From contig JBEKRQ010000001.1 of the NCBI GenBank assembly GCA_049517655.1, forward strand, positions 1 through 64,000: a stretch of DNA of 64,000 bases, read 5' to 3'. The position numbers were made by a program, and so were the translations under genes. Below the pieces are notes generated by a model that was given only the letters and a program-made list of their open reading frames with translations, did not search any database and was not told the DNA's origin. The stretch is from UBA11358 sp049517655 (GTDB lineage: Bacteria; Verrucomicrobiota; Verrucomicrobiia; Limisphaerales; UBA11358). Below are positions 8,361 to 18,610 of this stretch, one piece after another (the stretch's first letter is position 1; each line of letters begins with the position of its first letter).

Positions 8361-11300
8361 ATGCAAGCTGCGCAGAGAGAACCAATCGCGATCATCGGCA
8401 TGGGATGCCGCTTTCCGGGCAAAGCCAACAATCCGCAGGAATTGTGGAAACTCCTTTGCAATCAGTTTGATGCGATTACCGAAGTTCCCGTGGACCGATG
8501 GGACCTTCGCAGCTTCTATGACCTGGATCAGTCCAAGCCTGCGAAGTGCAACTCAAGGTGGGGTGGGTATGTGGACAACATCGATCAGTTCGATGCCGAT
8601 TTCTTTGGAATCTCGCCTCGCGAGGCCGCACGGATCGATCCACAGCACCGGTTGTTGCTCGAGGTTGCCTATGAAGCGATGCAGGATGCCGGACAAGTGC
8701 CTGAAATGCTGGCAGGATCGCGGACCGGTGTGTTCATTGGAATCTCGACGCACGACTACAACGATATACAAATCTGCCCGTCAGAGCGTCACACAATTGA
8801 CGCCTACACGAACATAGGGAGCACCCAGTCTATCGCCTCGAACCGGATCTCGCACCAGTTTAATTTCCATGGCCCCAGCTTTTCTGTGGATACTGCATGC
8901 TCCTCTTCGCTGGTTGCAGTTTACCTGGCTTGCCAGGCAATTTGGACCGGCGAATGCGATCAATCTTTGGCGGGCGGTGTGAACGCGCTGCTGCGCCCTG
9001 AGGGAAGTATTGGATTCAGCAAGGCGTCCATGCTTGCGCCAGATGGCCGGTGCAAGAGCTTCGATGCGAAGGCCAACGGCTACGTTCGTGCCGAGGGAGC
9101 TGGCATCGTCCTTCTGAAGCGCCTGTCCCGCGCGCTCGCGGACAGAGACCCTATTCATGCCGTTATCCGCGGGGCCTTGGTGAACCAAGACGGTCGCACG
9201 CCAGGACTCACGCTCCCCAATCGGGCCGCGCAGGAGTTAATGTTGCGGGAAGTTTACCAGCAAGCCGGAATTATTCCTCAAACAGTTCATTTCGTCGAAG
9301 CTCATGGGACCGGGACGCCGGCAGGCGATCCGATTGAACTGAACGCGATTGGCAGCGTCTTGGGCCGCGACCGTGAACCGGGGCACGAATGCGTGGTCGG
9401 CTCGATCAAGAGCAACATCGGGCACATGGAAGCCGCAGCTGGCATCGCGGGCCTGATCAAGGCGGCGTTGTGCGTCGAGCATGGCGCGATCCCGCGGAAC
9501 TTGCATTTCGAAGTGCCCAATTCCAACATCCCGTTTGAGGGTCTGCGGCTGCGCGTTCCGCGTTCGCTTGAACCGTGGCCGCTCAATGACGGCGAGACGC
9601 GAATTGCGGGAGTTAATTCCTTCGGGTTCGGCGGCACGAATGCCCATGTGATTCTCGAATCCGCGCCGGCACGGAAGGACCCCTCCCTCCCGGCATCAAG
9701 GTCGGAACACATGATTTTGCCCATCGGGGCGCGCAGTCCCGAGGCGCTCCAGGCCTTGGCGAAGTCGTACAAAGCGTTTCTGATTGACGAAAAGAACGCA
9801 GGGATTCCGCTCAGCGATATCTGCTATAGCGCAGCGTTGCACCGGGAACACGGCGATCACCGGCTTGCAGTTGTGGGGAGTACACACCGGGAATTGATCG
9901 AACAGTTGGACGCGTTTGTTGCCGGCGAAACCCGCCTTTCCATGTCGGTCGGTCGCCGCAGCGCGAATTCTCCGAACAAGGTGGTGTTTGTTTTTTCCGG
10001 CATGGGGCCACAGTGGTGGGCCATGGGGCGCCAACTGATGCAAGATGAACCGGTGTTTCGCGACGTGATAATCCAGTGTGATTCCATTCTGCAGGAGCTG
10101 GCGGGCTGGTCTCTCAAAGACGAACTCATGGCCGACGAGGAGCATTCGCGCATCGAAGAGACATACATCGTGCAGCCTGCGACCTTCGCGCTCCAGGCCG
10201 GCCTCGCTGAGGTCTGGCGTTCGTGGGGCATCGAGCCAGACGCGATTGTCGGCCACAGTGTCGGAGAGGTCGCGGGCGCGTATGTGGCCGGGATTTTTAA
10301 CCTCACGGACGCCGTGCGGTTGGTGTATCACCGCAGCCGATTGCAGCAGCGCACGACCGGACAGGGTGAGATGCTGGCCGTCGGGCTCTCGGCCAGCGCC
10401 GCGGAAAGCCTGCTAGCCGAACACAACGGCTCCCTGTCGATTGCAGCCATCAACAGCCCGGAAGACGTCACGCTTTCCGGAGACGGTGCTGCCCTGAGGA
10501 GGATTGCTGCTTTGCTCGAAGAGAAACAGATTTTCTGCCGTTTTCTCCAAGTCAAAGTTCCCTATCACAGCGTGCGCATGGACCCGCTGAGGGAAGAGTT
10601 GCTTGAATCACTCCAGACACTCAAACCCCGAGTTGCGGTCAAGCCAGTTTACTCGACAGCGACGGGGGCGATGGTAAGCGGTCCGGAACTCACGTCCGAA
10701 TACTGGTGGCAGAACGTTAGGCACCCGGTTCTGTTTGCCGAAGCTATCGATCAACTCATCAAGAACGACTATCGCCTTTTCCTGGAAATCAGCCCGCATC
10801 CGGTGTTGGCGGGATCCATCATGAAGTGCCTTGCGGCAGGGAAAAAGGAGGGTACGGTTCTTGCATCACTGCGCCGCCACGAATCGGATCGAATCATGAT
10901 GCTTGCCTCGCTCGGCAGGTTGTACACATTGGGATACCCCGTCGACTGGAATCGGCAGCATCCGGGCGGCGGGCGTTTCGTCCGCCTCCCGTCGTACCCG
11001 TGGCAGCGTGAACGTCACTGGAACGAATCGGATGTTACGCGGCGGGAGCGGATCGGGATCCACGTTCATCCGCTACTTGGCCAGCCCCTGAAATCGGCGT
11101 ATTCCGCTTGGTCGGTGGAACTCGACAGACACCGTCTGGCATATCTGAATGACCACCGGGTGCAGGACGCGGTGGTGTTCCCGGCCGCGGCCTACGCGGA
11201 GATGGCTTTGGCGGCCGCGCGAGAATCTTTCGGCCCCGGGCCCGCGGTAGTCGAGGATCTCACGCTGCATCGGGCCATCATTGTGCCGAGTTCGGAATCC

Positions 11301-14300
11301 GTGTCGGTTCAGTTGGTGCGCGAACCCGGGCAGCCGTCATTCGACATTTACAGCCACGCCAAAGGGAGCGAGCAACCTTGGGTACGGCACGCCAGTGGAA
11401 AAATCCGCCGCTGCCAGGATGGGGAAGTTCCGCAACGCGTGTCGCTTGAGGAGATTGGCGCGCGCTGTAAACTGGAAGTTCCGAAGGCCGAATTGTACCA
11501 CCAGTTCCACCAAGCGGGACTGCAATACGGGCCTTTATTTCAAGGCGTCGAAAAGCTCTGGTGCGGCGAAGGCGAGGCCTTGGCGCATATTCAACTCCAT
11601 GCCGATTTGGAAGCTGGATTTTCGGAGTACCTGCTGCATCCGGTAATCCTGGATTCCTCGTTCCACGTTTTGTTGGGGGCGATCGCATCGACTGCACTGA
11701 AGGAGGCCAAGGCGGAAGACCGCAACCAGGGGATTTACTTGCCCACACGCATCGGCCGTGTGCGCTCCTACGGTCCCTCCGCCAAGAACCTCCGTGTCCA
11801 TGCCCGGTTGGTGGACTACGGAAAGGATTACTTCACCGGCGATATTCTGTTGTTGGATGAGGAAGGTAACACATTGGCGGAAGTGCAGGGATTTTACTGC
11901 CGGGCGATTGAGCGGCCATCCGAGAAAATCGACAGCTATCTCTACGAATACCAGTGGAAGCTACAAGCCAGGGCCGGGCAAGTTTTCGAGCATTCGGCAA
12001 ACTACATCCCTGCCCCTTCGCAGATGGCCGGATCCCTGCAAGGAGAAGGAAATCGCTTGCGAGACGAATTCGGCTTGGGTCATTACGACGCGATAGAACC
12101 GGAGGCCAAAGCATTGGCAAACGCTTACATTTTCACCACCTTCCGGCGGCTGGGAGGGACAGTCCAATTGAATCAACGAATTTCAGCTGATTCCTTGATC
12201 ATGAATCTTGGAATCGCACCGCAGCATCGCCGCCTTGTCGAGAGAATGCTCAAAATGCTGGCTGAGGATGGGGTCCTGGCGGCCGTGGGGGCCGAGTTTG
12301 AAGTCCGGCAGATGATCGAAGAGGGCGACGTGAACGAAATCTGGCGATCTCTCTGGAACCAATATCCTGGCCTTCAAGCCGAATTGATGCTAATGCATCA
12401 CTGCGGCGAACGGCTCGTGGAAGTCCTGACAGGAGCCCTCGATCCGTTGGAGGTGATTTTCCCGCAAGGCTCCCTGACCACCGCTGAACATCTCTATCAG
12501 GACGCTCCCAGCTACCGGATCTACAACATATTGGCGCAAAAGGCGGTCGCTCTTGCTCTGGAGAAGTTGCCTGAAGGCAAGACGATTCGCATCCTGGAGG
12601 TCGGCGGGGGTACGGGAGGGATGACCGCTTACATCCTGCGCAAGCTGCCCGTGGACTGTACGGAGTATGTGTTCACCGACGTGACACAACTATTCACCAG
12701 CCATGCCGAACAAAAGTTCCGCGACTTTCCGTTCGTGCAATACAAACTGCTGGATATCGAGATCGACCCGATTGCGCAAGGCTATGAGCCGCACTCCTTC
12801 GACATTATCTTGGCCTCGGATGTCCTCCATACGATACGCGACCTCCGGGAGTCGCTTGGCTACTTAAAAAAGTTGTTGAGGTCAAAGGGCCTGCTGGTTT
12901 TGTTGGAGCTCACCAATACACCGCGCCCGGCATTGCTCGTCTTCGGCCTCCTCAAGGGATGGTGGCGGTTCACCGACAAAGGCGTGCGGGGCTTAGACCC
13001 TTGGATTACGCAGAAGAAGTGGAAGGCGTTGCTCGAAGACGTCGGTTTCCCCGATGTCGCTTGTGTTGCTGACACAAGTATCGGAGAAAATGCGCTACAC
13101 AGTGTCATTCTCGCTCAAGGGCCCGCACTGGAGGACGAACAGGACACATCGGCACCCCCACCGACGCAAGTGGAAAAGACGGGCACGTGGCTCATTTTTG
13201 CTGATAGTGGCGGTACCGGCGAAATGCTGGCGGATTACCTGAAAGCGCGCGGAGAACGATCCGTTAAGATTTACTCTGGTGAGGCGTTTCGCACCATCGC
13301 CGGCTCCTATCAGATTGATCCGACAAGCCCGGTGGAAATGAAGCAGGTCATTCAGGCTGCTCTCGAGGGTAGGACAGAATGCCGAGGCGTCGTCCATCTC
13401 TGGAGTTTGGATACGCCGACGACAGACCGTATGACTCCAGTCATGGTAGACTCCGCGCAGGTCCGCGGCTGCTTGAGCGTTTTGAAGGTGGTTCAGGTTT
13501 TGGCCGAGATCACTTGGACGGCTGTTCCACGCTTGTGGATTGTCACCAGCGGAGCGCAGAACGTGGGGCGTACAGCGGAGCCTCTCTCCGTGGCACAGGC
13601 GCCCCTGTGGGGTTTGAGGCGAACAATTGCCAACGAGCATCCCGACCTGTGTTCCTCGGTGATCGATATCAGCCATGCGCCAACGCCGGAGGAGGTCCAG
13701 TCGCTGTTCGACGAGTTGATTACCGACGACAAAGAAGACGAAGTTATCCTGCGCGGCTACTCCCGATACATCCATCGCCTGATGCGAGTTTCATTGGCCA
13801 AAATCCAGGAAGCCGCACAACAACCCGCTCCGGGCGAATCGAGCCAGCCATTCACGGTTGAGATCCCGACACCGGGCATGCTGGATAATCTCACGCTGCG
13901 TGCAAAGGCTCGCCAGAAGCCCGGCCCGAACCAGGTTGAGGTGCGAGTTCATGCAGCGTCGCTGAATTTCAAGGATGTCATGTTGGCAATGGGCCTCCTG
14001 CCAAACGAAGCCTTGGATGGGGGGTATACCGGGAGAGCGCTGGGCATGGAATGTGCCGGAGTCATTTGCGCGGTCGGGGAGGCTGTCGAAACTTTCAAGG
14101 TGGGTGATGAGGTCGTCACCTCCGGACCAGGCGCACTGTGCAGCCACATGATCATCGATGCCGATTCGGTGTGGCTCAAACCGCCGCAGATCAGCTTTGA
14201 CGAAGCGGCTACGGCACCGATCGCCTTCTCCACAGCGTATTACTCACTGCATCATGTGGGCCGAATGCAAAAGGGAGAGCGCGTGCTGATCCACGCGGCT

Positions 14301-16235
14301 GCGGGAGGCGTAGGTCTCGCAGCGATTCAAATCGCGCAAGCCGCTGGTGCGGAAGTCTTCGCGACGGCAGGGACCCAAGCCAAGCGCGATCTGCTGCGGG
14401 CTTTGGGCGTGCGCCACGTGGCAGATTCCCGCTCACTTTCGTTCGCCGATGAGATCCTGGCCGCCACCGGCGGCGAGGGTGTGGACATAGTTTTAAACTC
14501 GCTTGCGGGAGAGGCCATCGCCAAGAGCTTCACTGTCCTGCGGCCCTATGGACGGTTCATCGAGATCGGCAAGCGCGATATCTATGAGAACAATAGGATT
14601 GAGCTGCGGCCTTTTCGCAACAATCTGTCGTTCTCAGCGGTGGATATGGACAAGCTCTGCGCGGAAAGGCCGGATTACATCCGGACATTGATGTGCGACA
14701 CGATCAAGAACTTCGGCAGTGGGCCGTTCCGCCCGCTGTCCTATCGTGTCTTTTCGATCGAAGACCTCGCGAGCGCCTTCCGTTACATGGCCCAAGGCAA
14801 GCACATCGGCAAGGTGGTAATCTCGATGACGAACGCCGAAGTAGTAGTGACACCTCCGCGGCAGAAAAAAATCTCATTCCGAGCAAACGGCACCTATCTG
14901 ATTACAGGCGGCTTGGGAGGCTTTGGGTTGGCCGCGGCGCAGTGGATGGTGGAGCATGGGGCGCGTCACCTCGTACTTTGCGGGCGCAGCGGAGCCTCAC
15001 CGCAAGCGCAGACTATGATCGACCGCATCACCCAATCAGGTGTCGAAGTTGTGGTGGCCAAGGCTGATGTTACCCGGGAGCAGGACGTTGCCGTGGTGCT
15101 GGCAAATATCGCCCACTCCATGCCTCCCTTGTGCGGTGTCATTCATGCAGCCATGGTTCTGGACGACGCACTCCTGCATCAACTCGATGACCATCGCATG
15201 CGGACCGCTATGTCACCCAAGGTGACTGGCGCGTGGATTCTTCACACCCAAACGCTGCATCTGCCACTGGACATATTCGTCATGTTTTCCTCGGTCAGTT
15301 CGGTGATCGGTACCCCGCGGCAGGGCAATTATGCGGCCGGGAACGCTTTTCTCGATGCTCTGGCGCACCATCGGCGAGCCCTTGGATTGCCCTCTTTGAG
15401 CATCAACTGGGGCGTGGTTGGCGGTGCTGGCTACGTGGCTCAAAACGCGGACATCGGACAGAAACTCGATCAATTCGGGGTCAAGTCGCTGCCGGTCCAG
15501 CAGCTGCTGAACATACTGGGCGTGTTGCTGCAAGAAAAAGTCGTCCAGGTCGTGGTCGGTCATCTGAACTGGCAGCAACTAGCCAAGATGCACTTGATTG
15601 GCAACTCGCCTCGTTTCATGTACTTGGTGAGTCCGGTCCTCACTGACGACGTCGGCGGAGCCGGCATACTGCTGATCGATGCGCTGATGGCCGTTGAACC
15701 TTCGGAGCACCAGAAATTCCTGGAAAAGCACATTCGCGAGCAACTGGCCCGTGTGCTTGGCACTTCGCCGACGAAAGTGGATGTGGACAAATCGCTCATC
15801 CAACTGGGGCTGGATTCGCTCATGGCGGTTGAGATCGGCAACCGGATGCAGTCCGAACTGGGTGTCTCCATTCCACTGGTAAAATTCATGGAAGGTCTCA
15901 CTACCGCCGGGATGGCACAGTATTTGACCGAACAACTGGCGGACGATCACGTGGCTGGTGCGGCTCCGCGCACGAACATGCCGGCAACCAACCCGCCTGC
16001 GTCGGCAGAATCGGCGGGTGGCAAGGTCGCGGGTTCCGGTACCTCGGATCGCCCCATTGAACCCATAATCGATCCCACGAAAGTCGAGGACACCAAAGAC
16101 GATACCTCTGCGCAATCTGAAGGAGTCGGAAGAATGAGAGCCCTCGTCGACGGCCTGTCAGATGACGAGGCGGACGCTCTCCTGCGGCGCTTGGCGGAAG
16201 AAGTGGCTGAAGATGACGGGGAACGCGGCAGATGA
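8361..16235 (+). CDS. Single-module highly reducing type I polyketide synthase
   Basis: 2624 residues. Domain order: KS about 6-430 (Cys180 in DTACSSSL, His315, His355); AT 540-850 (GHSVG Ser633; VPYH around His736, closest to malonyl-type sites); DH 905-1200 (His932 in HRVQDAVVFP, Asp1098); C-methyltransferase 1380-1560 (GGGTGG around 1415-1420; DVLHTIRD with His1490); a structural psi-KR 1605-1800; ER 1830-2150 (AAAGGVG at 1979-1985); KR 2177-2360 (Ser2311, Tyr2324, LDD motif of B-type ketoreductases); ACP with Ser2486. A charged SDDEADALL helix ends the protein and may dock a partner. This order matches fungal highly reducing iterative synthases, so repeated use of one module is likely. 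The HxxxG glycine of DH is Asp here. There is no thioesterase; release is probably by the coupled reductase downstream. Confidence 0.95.
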   Translation: MQAAQREPIAIIGMGCRFPGKANNPQELWKLLCNQFDAITEVPVDRWDLRSFYDLDQSKPAKCNSRWGGYVDNIDQFDADFFGISPREAARIDPQHRLLLEVAYEAMQDAGQVPEMLAGSRTGVFIGISTHDYNDIQICPSERHTIDAYTNIGSTQSIASNRISHQFNFHGPSFSVDTACSSSLVAVYLACQAIWTGECDQSLAGGVNALLRPEGSIGFSKASMLAPDGRCKSFDAKANGYVRAEGAGIVLLKRLSRALADRDPIHAVIRGALVNQDGRTPGLTLPNRAAQELMLREVYQQAGIIPQTVHFVEAHGTGTPAGDPIELNAIGSVLGRDREPGHECVVGSIKSNIGHMEAAAGIAGLIKAALCVEHGAIPRNLHFEVPNSNIPFEGLRLRVPRSLEPWPLNDGETRIAGVNSFGFGGTNAHVILESAPARKDPSLPASRSEHMILPIGARSPEALQALAKSYKAFLIDEKNAGIPLSDICYSAALHREHGDHRLAVVGSTHRELIEQLDAFVAGETRLSMSVGRRSANSPNKVVFVFSGMGPQWWAMGRQLMQDEPVFRDVIIQCDSILQELAGWSLKDELMADEEHSRIEETYIVQPATFALQAGLAEVWRSWGIEPDAIVGHSVGEVAGAYVAGIFNLTDAVRLVYHRSRLQQRTTGQGEMLAVGLSASAAESLLAEHNGSLSIAAINSPEDVTLSGDGAALRRIAALLEEKQIFCRFLQVKVPYHSVRMDPLREELLESLQTLKPRVAVKPVYSTATGAMVSGPELTSEYWWQNVRHPVLFAEAIDQLIKNDYRLFLEISPHPVLAGSIMKCLAAGKKEGTVLASLRRHESDRIMMLASLGRLYTLGYPVDWNRQHPGGGRFVRLPSYPWQRERHWNESDVTRRERIGIHVHPLLGQPLKSAYSAWSVELDRHRLAYLNDHRVQDAVVFPAAAYAEMALAAARESFGPGPAVVEDLTLHRAIIVPSSESVSVQLVREPGQPSFDIYSHAKGSEQPWVRHASGKIRRCQDGEVPQRVSLEEIGARCKLEVPKAELYHQFHQAGLQYGPLFQGVEKLWCGEGEALAHIQLHADLEAGFSEYLLHPVILDSSFHVLLGAIASTALKEAKAEDRNQGIYLPTRIGRVRSYGPSAKNLRVHARLVDYGKDYFTGDILLLDEEGNTLAEVQGFYCRAIERPSEKIDSYLYEYQWKLQARAGQVFEHSANYIPAPSQMAGSLQGEGNRLRDEFGLGHYDAIEPEAKALANAYIFTTFRRLGGTVQLNQRISADSLIMNLGIAPQHRRLVERMLKMLAEDGVLAAVGAEFEVRQMIEEGDVNEIWRSLWNQYPGLQAELMLMHHCGERLVEVLTGALDPLEVIFPQGSLTTAEHLYQDAPSYRIYNILAQKAVALALEKLPEGKTIRILEVGGGTGGMTAYILRKLPVDCTEYVFTDVTQLFTSHAEQKFRDFPFVQYKLLDIEIDPIAQGYEPHSFDIILASDVLHTIRDLRESLGYLKKLLRSKGLLVLLELTNTPRPALLVFGLLKGWWRFTDKGVRGLDPWITQKKWKALLEDVGFPDVACVADTSIGENALHSVILAQGPALEDEQDTSAPPPTQVEKTGTWLIFADSGGTGEMLADYLKARGERSVKIYSGEAFRTIAGSYQIDPTSPVEMKQVIQAALEGRTECRGVVHLWSLDTPTTDRMTPVMVDSAQVRGCLSVLKVVQVLAEITWTAVPRLWIVTSGAQNVGRTAEPLSVAQAPLWGLRRTIANEHPDLCSSVIDISHAPTPEEVQSLFDELITDDKEDEVILRGYSRYIHRLMRVSLAKIQEAAQQPAPGESSQPFTVEIPTPGMLDNLTLRAKARQKPGPNQVEVRVHAASLNFKDVMLAMGLLPNEALDGGYTGRALGMECAGVICAVGEAVETFKVGDEVVTSGPGALCSHMIIDADSVWLKPPQISFDEAATAPIAFSTAYYSLHHVGRMQKGERVLIHAAAGGVGLAAIQIAQAAGAEVFATAGTQAKRDLLRALGVRHVADSRSLSFADEILAATGGEGVDIVLNSLAGEAIAKSFTVLRPYGRFIEIGKRDIYENNRIELRPFRNNLSFSAVDMDKLCAERPDYIRTLMCDTIKNFGSGPFRPLSYRVFSIEDLASAFRYMAQGKHIGKVVISMTNAEVVVTPPRQKKISFRANGTYLITGGLGGFGLAAAQWMVEHGARHLVLCGRSGASPQAQTMIDRITQSGVEVVVAKADVTREQDVAVVLANIAHSMPPLCGVIHAAMVLDDALLHQLDDHRMRTAMSPKVTGAWILHTQTLHLPLDIFVMFSSVSSVIGTPRQGNYAAGNAFLDALAHHRRALGLPSLSINWGVVGGAGYVAQNADIGQKLDQFGVKSLPVQQLLNILGVLLQEKVVQVVVGHLNWQQLAKMHLIGNSPRFMYLVSPVLTDDVGGAGILLIDALMAVEPSEHQKFLEKHIREQLARVLGTSPTKVDVDKSLIQLGLDSLMAVEIGNRMQSELGVSIPLVKFMEGLTTAGMAQYLTEQLADDHVAGAAPRTNMPATNPPASAESAGGKVAGSGTSDRPIEPIIDPTKVEDTKDDTSAQSEGVGRMRALVDGLSDDEADALLRRLAEEVAEDDGERGR

Positions 16236-17638
16236 AAGTTGACGAGAACCTTTCCTCTGGAGAAAAACGTACTCTCCTCGCCATGTTGCTGGAGAAACGG
16301 GTACGGAAGCGGGCGCCTGTCCTCGCGCCAGAATCGGGACGCGCCCAGGGCCTCAAAAGGTTCGCCACGTCATCGTCGGAGATGAGAGAGGAGGTGGTGC
16401 TGGACCCTTCAATCCGCTTTGATGCCCCACTGACGCAAAGGGTGGCGAAACCAGCCGGCATCTTGCTCACGGGAGCCACCGGTTTTCTCGGCGCTTTTCT
16501 GCTGGACGAACTGTTGAAGCGGACGGACGCGAAGATCTATTGTCTGGTTCGATGTCCCGACCTCGAGACGGGCCGCCAGCGGATCCAGGCGACGCTCGCG
16601 AAGTATCTTTCGCGGAACGGTTGGAATAATCCGCGCATCATCCCGGTGGCCGGGGACCTGACGCAATCGTTGTTCGGCCTGTCCACTCGTGAGTTCGAGA
16701 AGTTGGCGGAGGCAGTAGATTGCGTGTACCACAACGGCGCGCTGGTGAAACTCTGTTACAACTACGAGCTACTGAAACCCACCAATGTGCTCGGCACGCA
16801 AGAGGTGATTCGTTTAGCTAGCTTGGGCCGGTTGAAGCCGCTACACTACATTTCCACCGTCGCGGCATGCCCGCTTAAGGATAGTTCAGAGGTCCAGATC
16901 GTTCGCGAAACGGAACTGGATTTCGATGGGATGCTGTACGGGGGTTACTGCCAAAGCAAGTGGGTGGCCGAGCAAATGGTCATCGCCGCACGTGCGCGAG
17001 GCCTGCCCGTTGGCCTGTATCGACCGGGCATCATCACGGGTCACAGCCAAACGGGTGCCTGCAATACCGCCGACGCGACGTGGCGGATGATCAAAGTGAT
17101 CGTAGAGACCGGTGTCTTCTCCGAGATCGAAGGGGCCATGGACATGACTCCAGTGGACTACGTGAGCAAGGCAATCGTGCATATGGCCTGCTCAGGACGC
17201 GCTATCGGCCAAACCTACCATCTCGTGAATCCCAAGCCGATGAGTTTGAAGAATTTCGGCACTTGGCTGCGGAACTATGGGTATCCCTTCCGCCGCATTC
17301 CCTATGAAGCTTGGCGCGCGGAGATGCTCGCTCTGGCGGCGCGTCCCGACAAGGAATTACTGTCCTCCTTCATCATGCCGTTCTTAAATACCGAAGCTTC
17401 CAACAAGATGCCTGGGTGGCTAATAAAGATGAAGTTGCCCAGTTCTCGAAGCGGCGTGGATCAAGTGCTCAGTACCGTTGGCGCCAGGTACGGCACTCAG
17501 GTTCAATGGGATTGTAGGAATGCGCTACAGGGTCTCGTCGGGACAGATATCGTTTGCCCTCCGATCGACGACAGGTTGTTAAACATTTATTTCTCTTACC
17601 TGATTCGAACCGGCTATCTGCATCCCCCCACCCAATAA
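16232..17638 (+). CDS. Stand-alone thioester reductase (NAD(P)H-dependent SDR)
   Basis: 468 residues; its ATG overlaps the polyketide synthase stop (ATGA), so translation is coupled. The protein matches the reductase domain that ends many NRPS and PKS lines and carboxylic acid reductases. It has a nucleotide-binding GATGFLG at about 81-87, a YISTVAA segment and the catalytic Tyr239-x-x-x-Lys243 (YCQSK). Such domains reduce the ACP-bound thioester to an aldehyde, sometimes on to an alcohol. An N-terminal helical segment (LSSGEKRTLLAMLLEKRVRK) resembles a docking helix that could meet the tail of the synthase. The separate gene, rather than a fused domain, is the notable point. Confidence 0.9.
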   Translation: MKVDENLSSGEKRTLLAMLLEKRVRKRAPVLAPESGRAQGLKRFATSSSEMREEVVLDPSIRFDAPLTQRVAKPAGILLTGATGFLGAFLLDELLKRTDAKIYCLVRCPDLETGRQRIQATLAKYLSRNGWNNPRIIPVAGDLTQSLFGLSTREFEKLAEAVDCVYHNGALVKLCYNYELLKPTNVLGTQEVIRLASLGRLKPLHYISTVAACPLKDSSEVQIVRETELDFDGMLYGGYCQSKWVAEQMVIAARARGLPVGLYRPGIITGHSQTGACNTADATWRMIKVIVETGVFSEIEGAMDMTPVDYVSKAIVHMACSGRAIGQTYHLVNPKPMSLKNFGTWLRNYGYPFRRIPYEAWRAEMLALAARPDKELLSSFIMPFLNTEASNKMPGWLIKMKLPSSRSGVDQVLSTVGARYGTQVQWDCRNALQGLVGTDIVCPPIDDRLLNIYFSYLIRTGYLHPPTQ

Positions 17639-17689
17639 CTCGGTACCATGAGATAACTATGTCGCACGTCTTCGGCAGGTACTGACCGG

Positions 17690-17955
17690 TTCGCAATCCT
17701 TGGAGCAAACTGCGCGGCGACGGTTGCCGCATTACCTTCCCGGTCGCACCCAACCTCAAGAACATCTTCTCCGCGAAGTTTGATCGCGCCGATTACCTCG
17801 TATAAAAGGCGCGCAGAATTCCTGTTCCAGGCGTAAGGCGGAGGCTCCATTTTGGCATGCCGGCGATCGTTGTTGGGGACATAACCATAGTTCAGAAAAA
17901 AGGCAAAAGCCGTTGCGCCTGCTTGTTCCAAGGACGCATCGATCGCGGTGTAATG
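17690..17955 (-). pseudogene. Broken SAM methyltransferase, N-terminal fragment
   Basis: On the minus strand a frame reads ASLEQAGATAFAFFLNYGY, then PPYAWNRNSARLLYEVIGA, then GEDVLEVGCDREGNAA. This is the N-terminal region of a class I methyltransferase up to motif I, resembling methyltransferases that tailor mycobacterial phenolic glycolipids and phthiocerols. A stop codon lies just upstream in frame and there is no ATG. Motif I has Asp and Glu where glycines are expected (GCDREG), and the rest of the enzyme is missing. I read it as a decayed tailoring gene left beside the polyketide synthase. Edges are approximate. The 650-base gap around it (17639-18289) holds nothing else convincing. Confidence 0.6.
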
Positions 17956-18289
17956 TTATTGGGCGCCTTTTTTGTCGGATCAGAAGCCCCCGATTCCTCG
18001 AGGAAGATTGGAAAAGAAGAAATTTAGAAAACTCGGGAACACGCGGCGCAAGAAAGACCCTGCGCGACATCGAGCCGCCCTTTGCACATCGGGCAGGCCA
18101 GCTTCTCGAGGAAAGAGGCGGAAAGGAATTTCTTTTTCGCCGTTCACACCCGGACTGCTTTCGCCGCGCGAAGTCATTCCAAGTGCGACAGCCCTTTGCG
18201 GTTCTCGTATGCGAAGCTGCCGCGTACAGCTTAACGAGAATCCGTAGGGATCAGCCTTGCTAATGCCTGAGGCTGCGGCCACCCGCCAG

Positions 18290-18610
18290 TTACTTTGCAA
18301 CCGCAGCGGTGTCTTTTTTCTTATAGTCAGGAATGGAAAACTTCAAATTTTCGTGACAGAACTTTTTCCACTCGTCCGTCAAAGTGTCGAAAACGATGTT
18401 TTCATCTTTAAAAATGCCATCAGTGACAATATACGAGTCGTGGAGGTACAGGATATCATTGTCTTCTATTTTGGTCCGATCAAACACGACTTCCTTCCCG
18501 TCCTCCATCTTTTTCCCTTTTCGGAGATTTGTGGTCTTTTCGGTCCAGCCTGGGAACGCTCGAAAATTGTTCGCCAGATATGCCTTACAATATGCGCTGT
18601 TTTGTGCCAT
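18290..18610 (-). CDS. Small conserved-looking protein of unknown function
   Basis: 106 residues from ATG 18610, soluble, rich in charged and aromatic residues, without signal peptide or membrane segment. The sequence begins MAQNSAYCKAYLANNFRAF and includes DNDILYLHDSYIVTDGIF, followed by an Asp/Glu-rich tail. Its composition is that of a folded protein, unlike neighbouring shadow frames, so I accept it. It sits alone between the thioester reductase and the second radical SAM gene, on the opposite strand. I do not recognise a family and see no cleavable leader that would suggest a peptide precursor. A polyketide-linked accessory role is only a guess from position. Confidence 0.55.
   Translation of the reverse strand: MAQNSAYCKAYLANNFRAFPGWTEKTTNLRKGKKMEDGKEVVFDRTKIEDNDILYLHDSYIVTDGIFKDENIVFDTLTDEWKKFCHENLKFSIPDYKKKDTAAVAK

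Noticed and set aside
18290..18610. RiPP precursor for the adjacent radical SAM enzymes
   Set aside because: At 106 charged residues without a leader/core layout, cysteine pattern or glycine cleavage site, it does not look like a precursor peptide.
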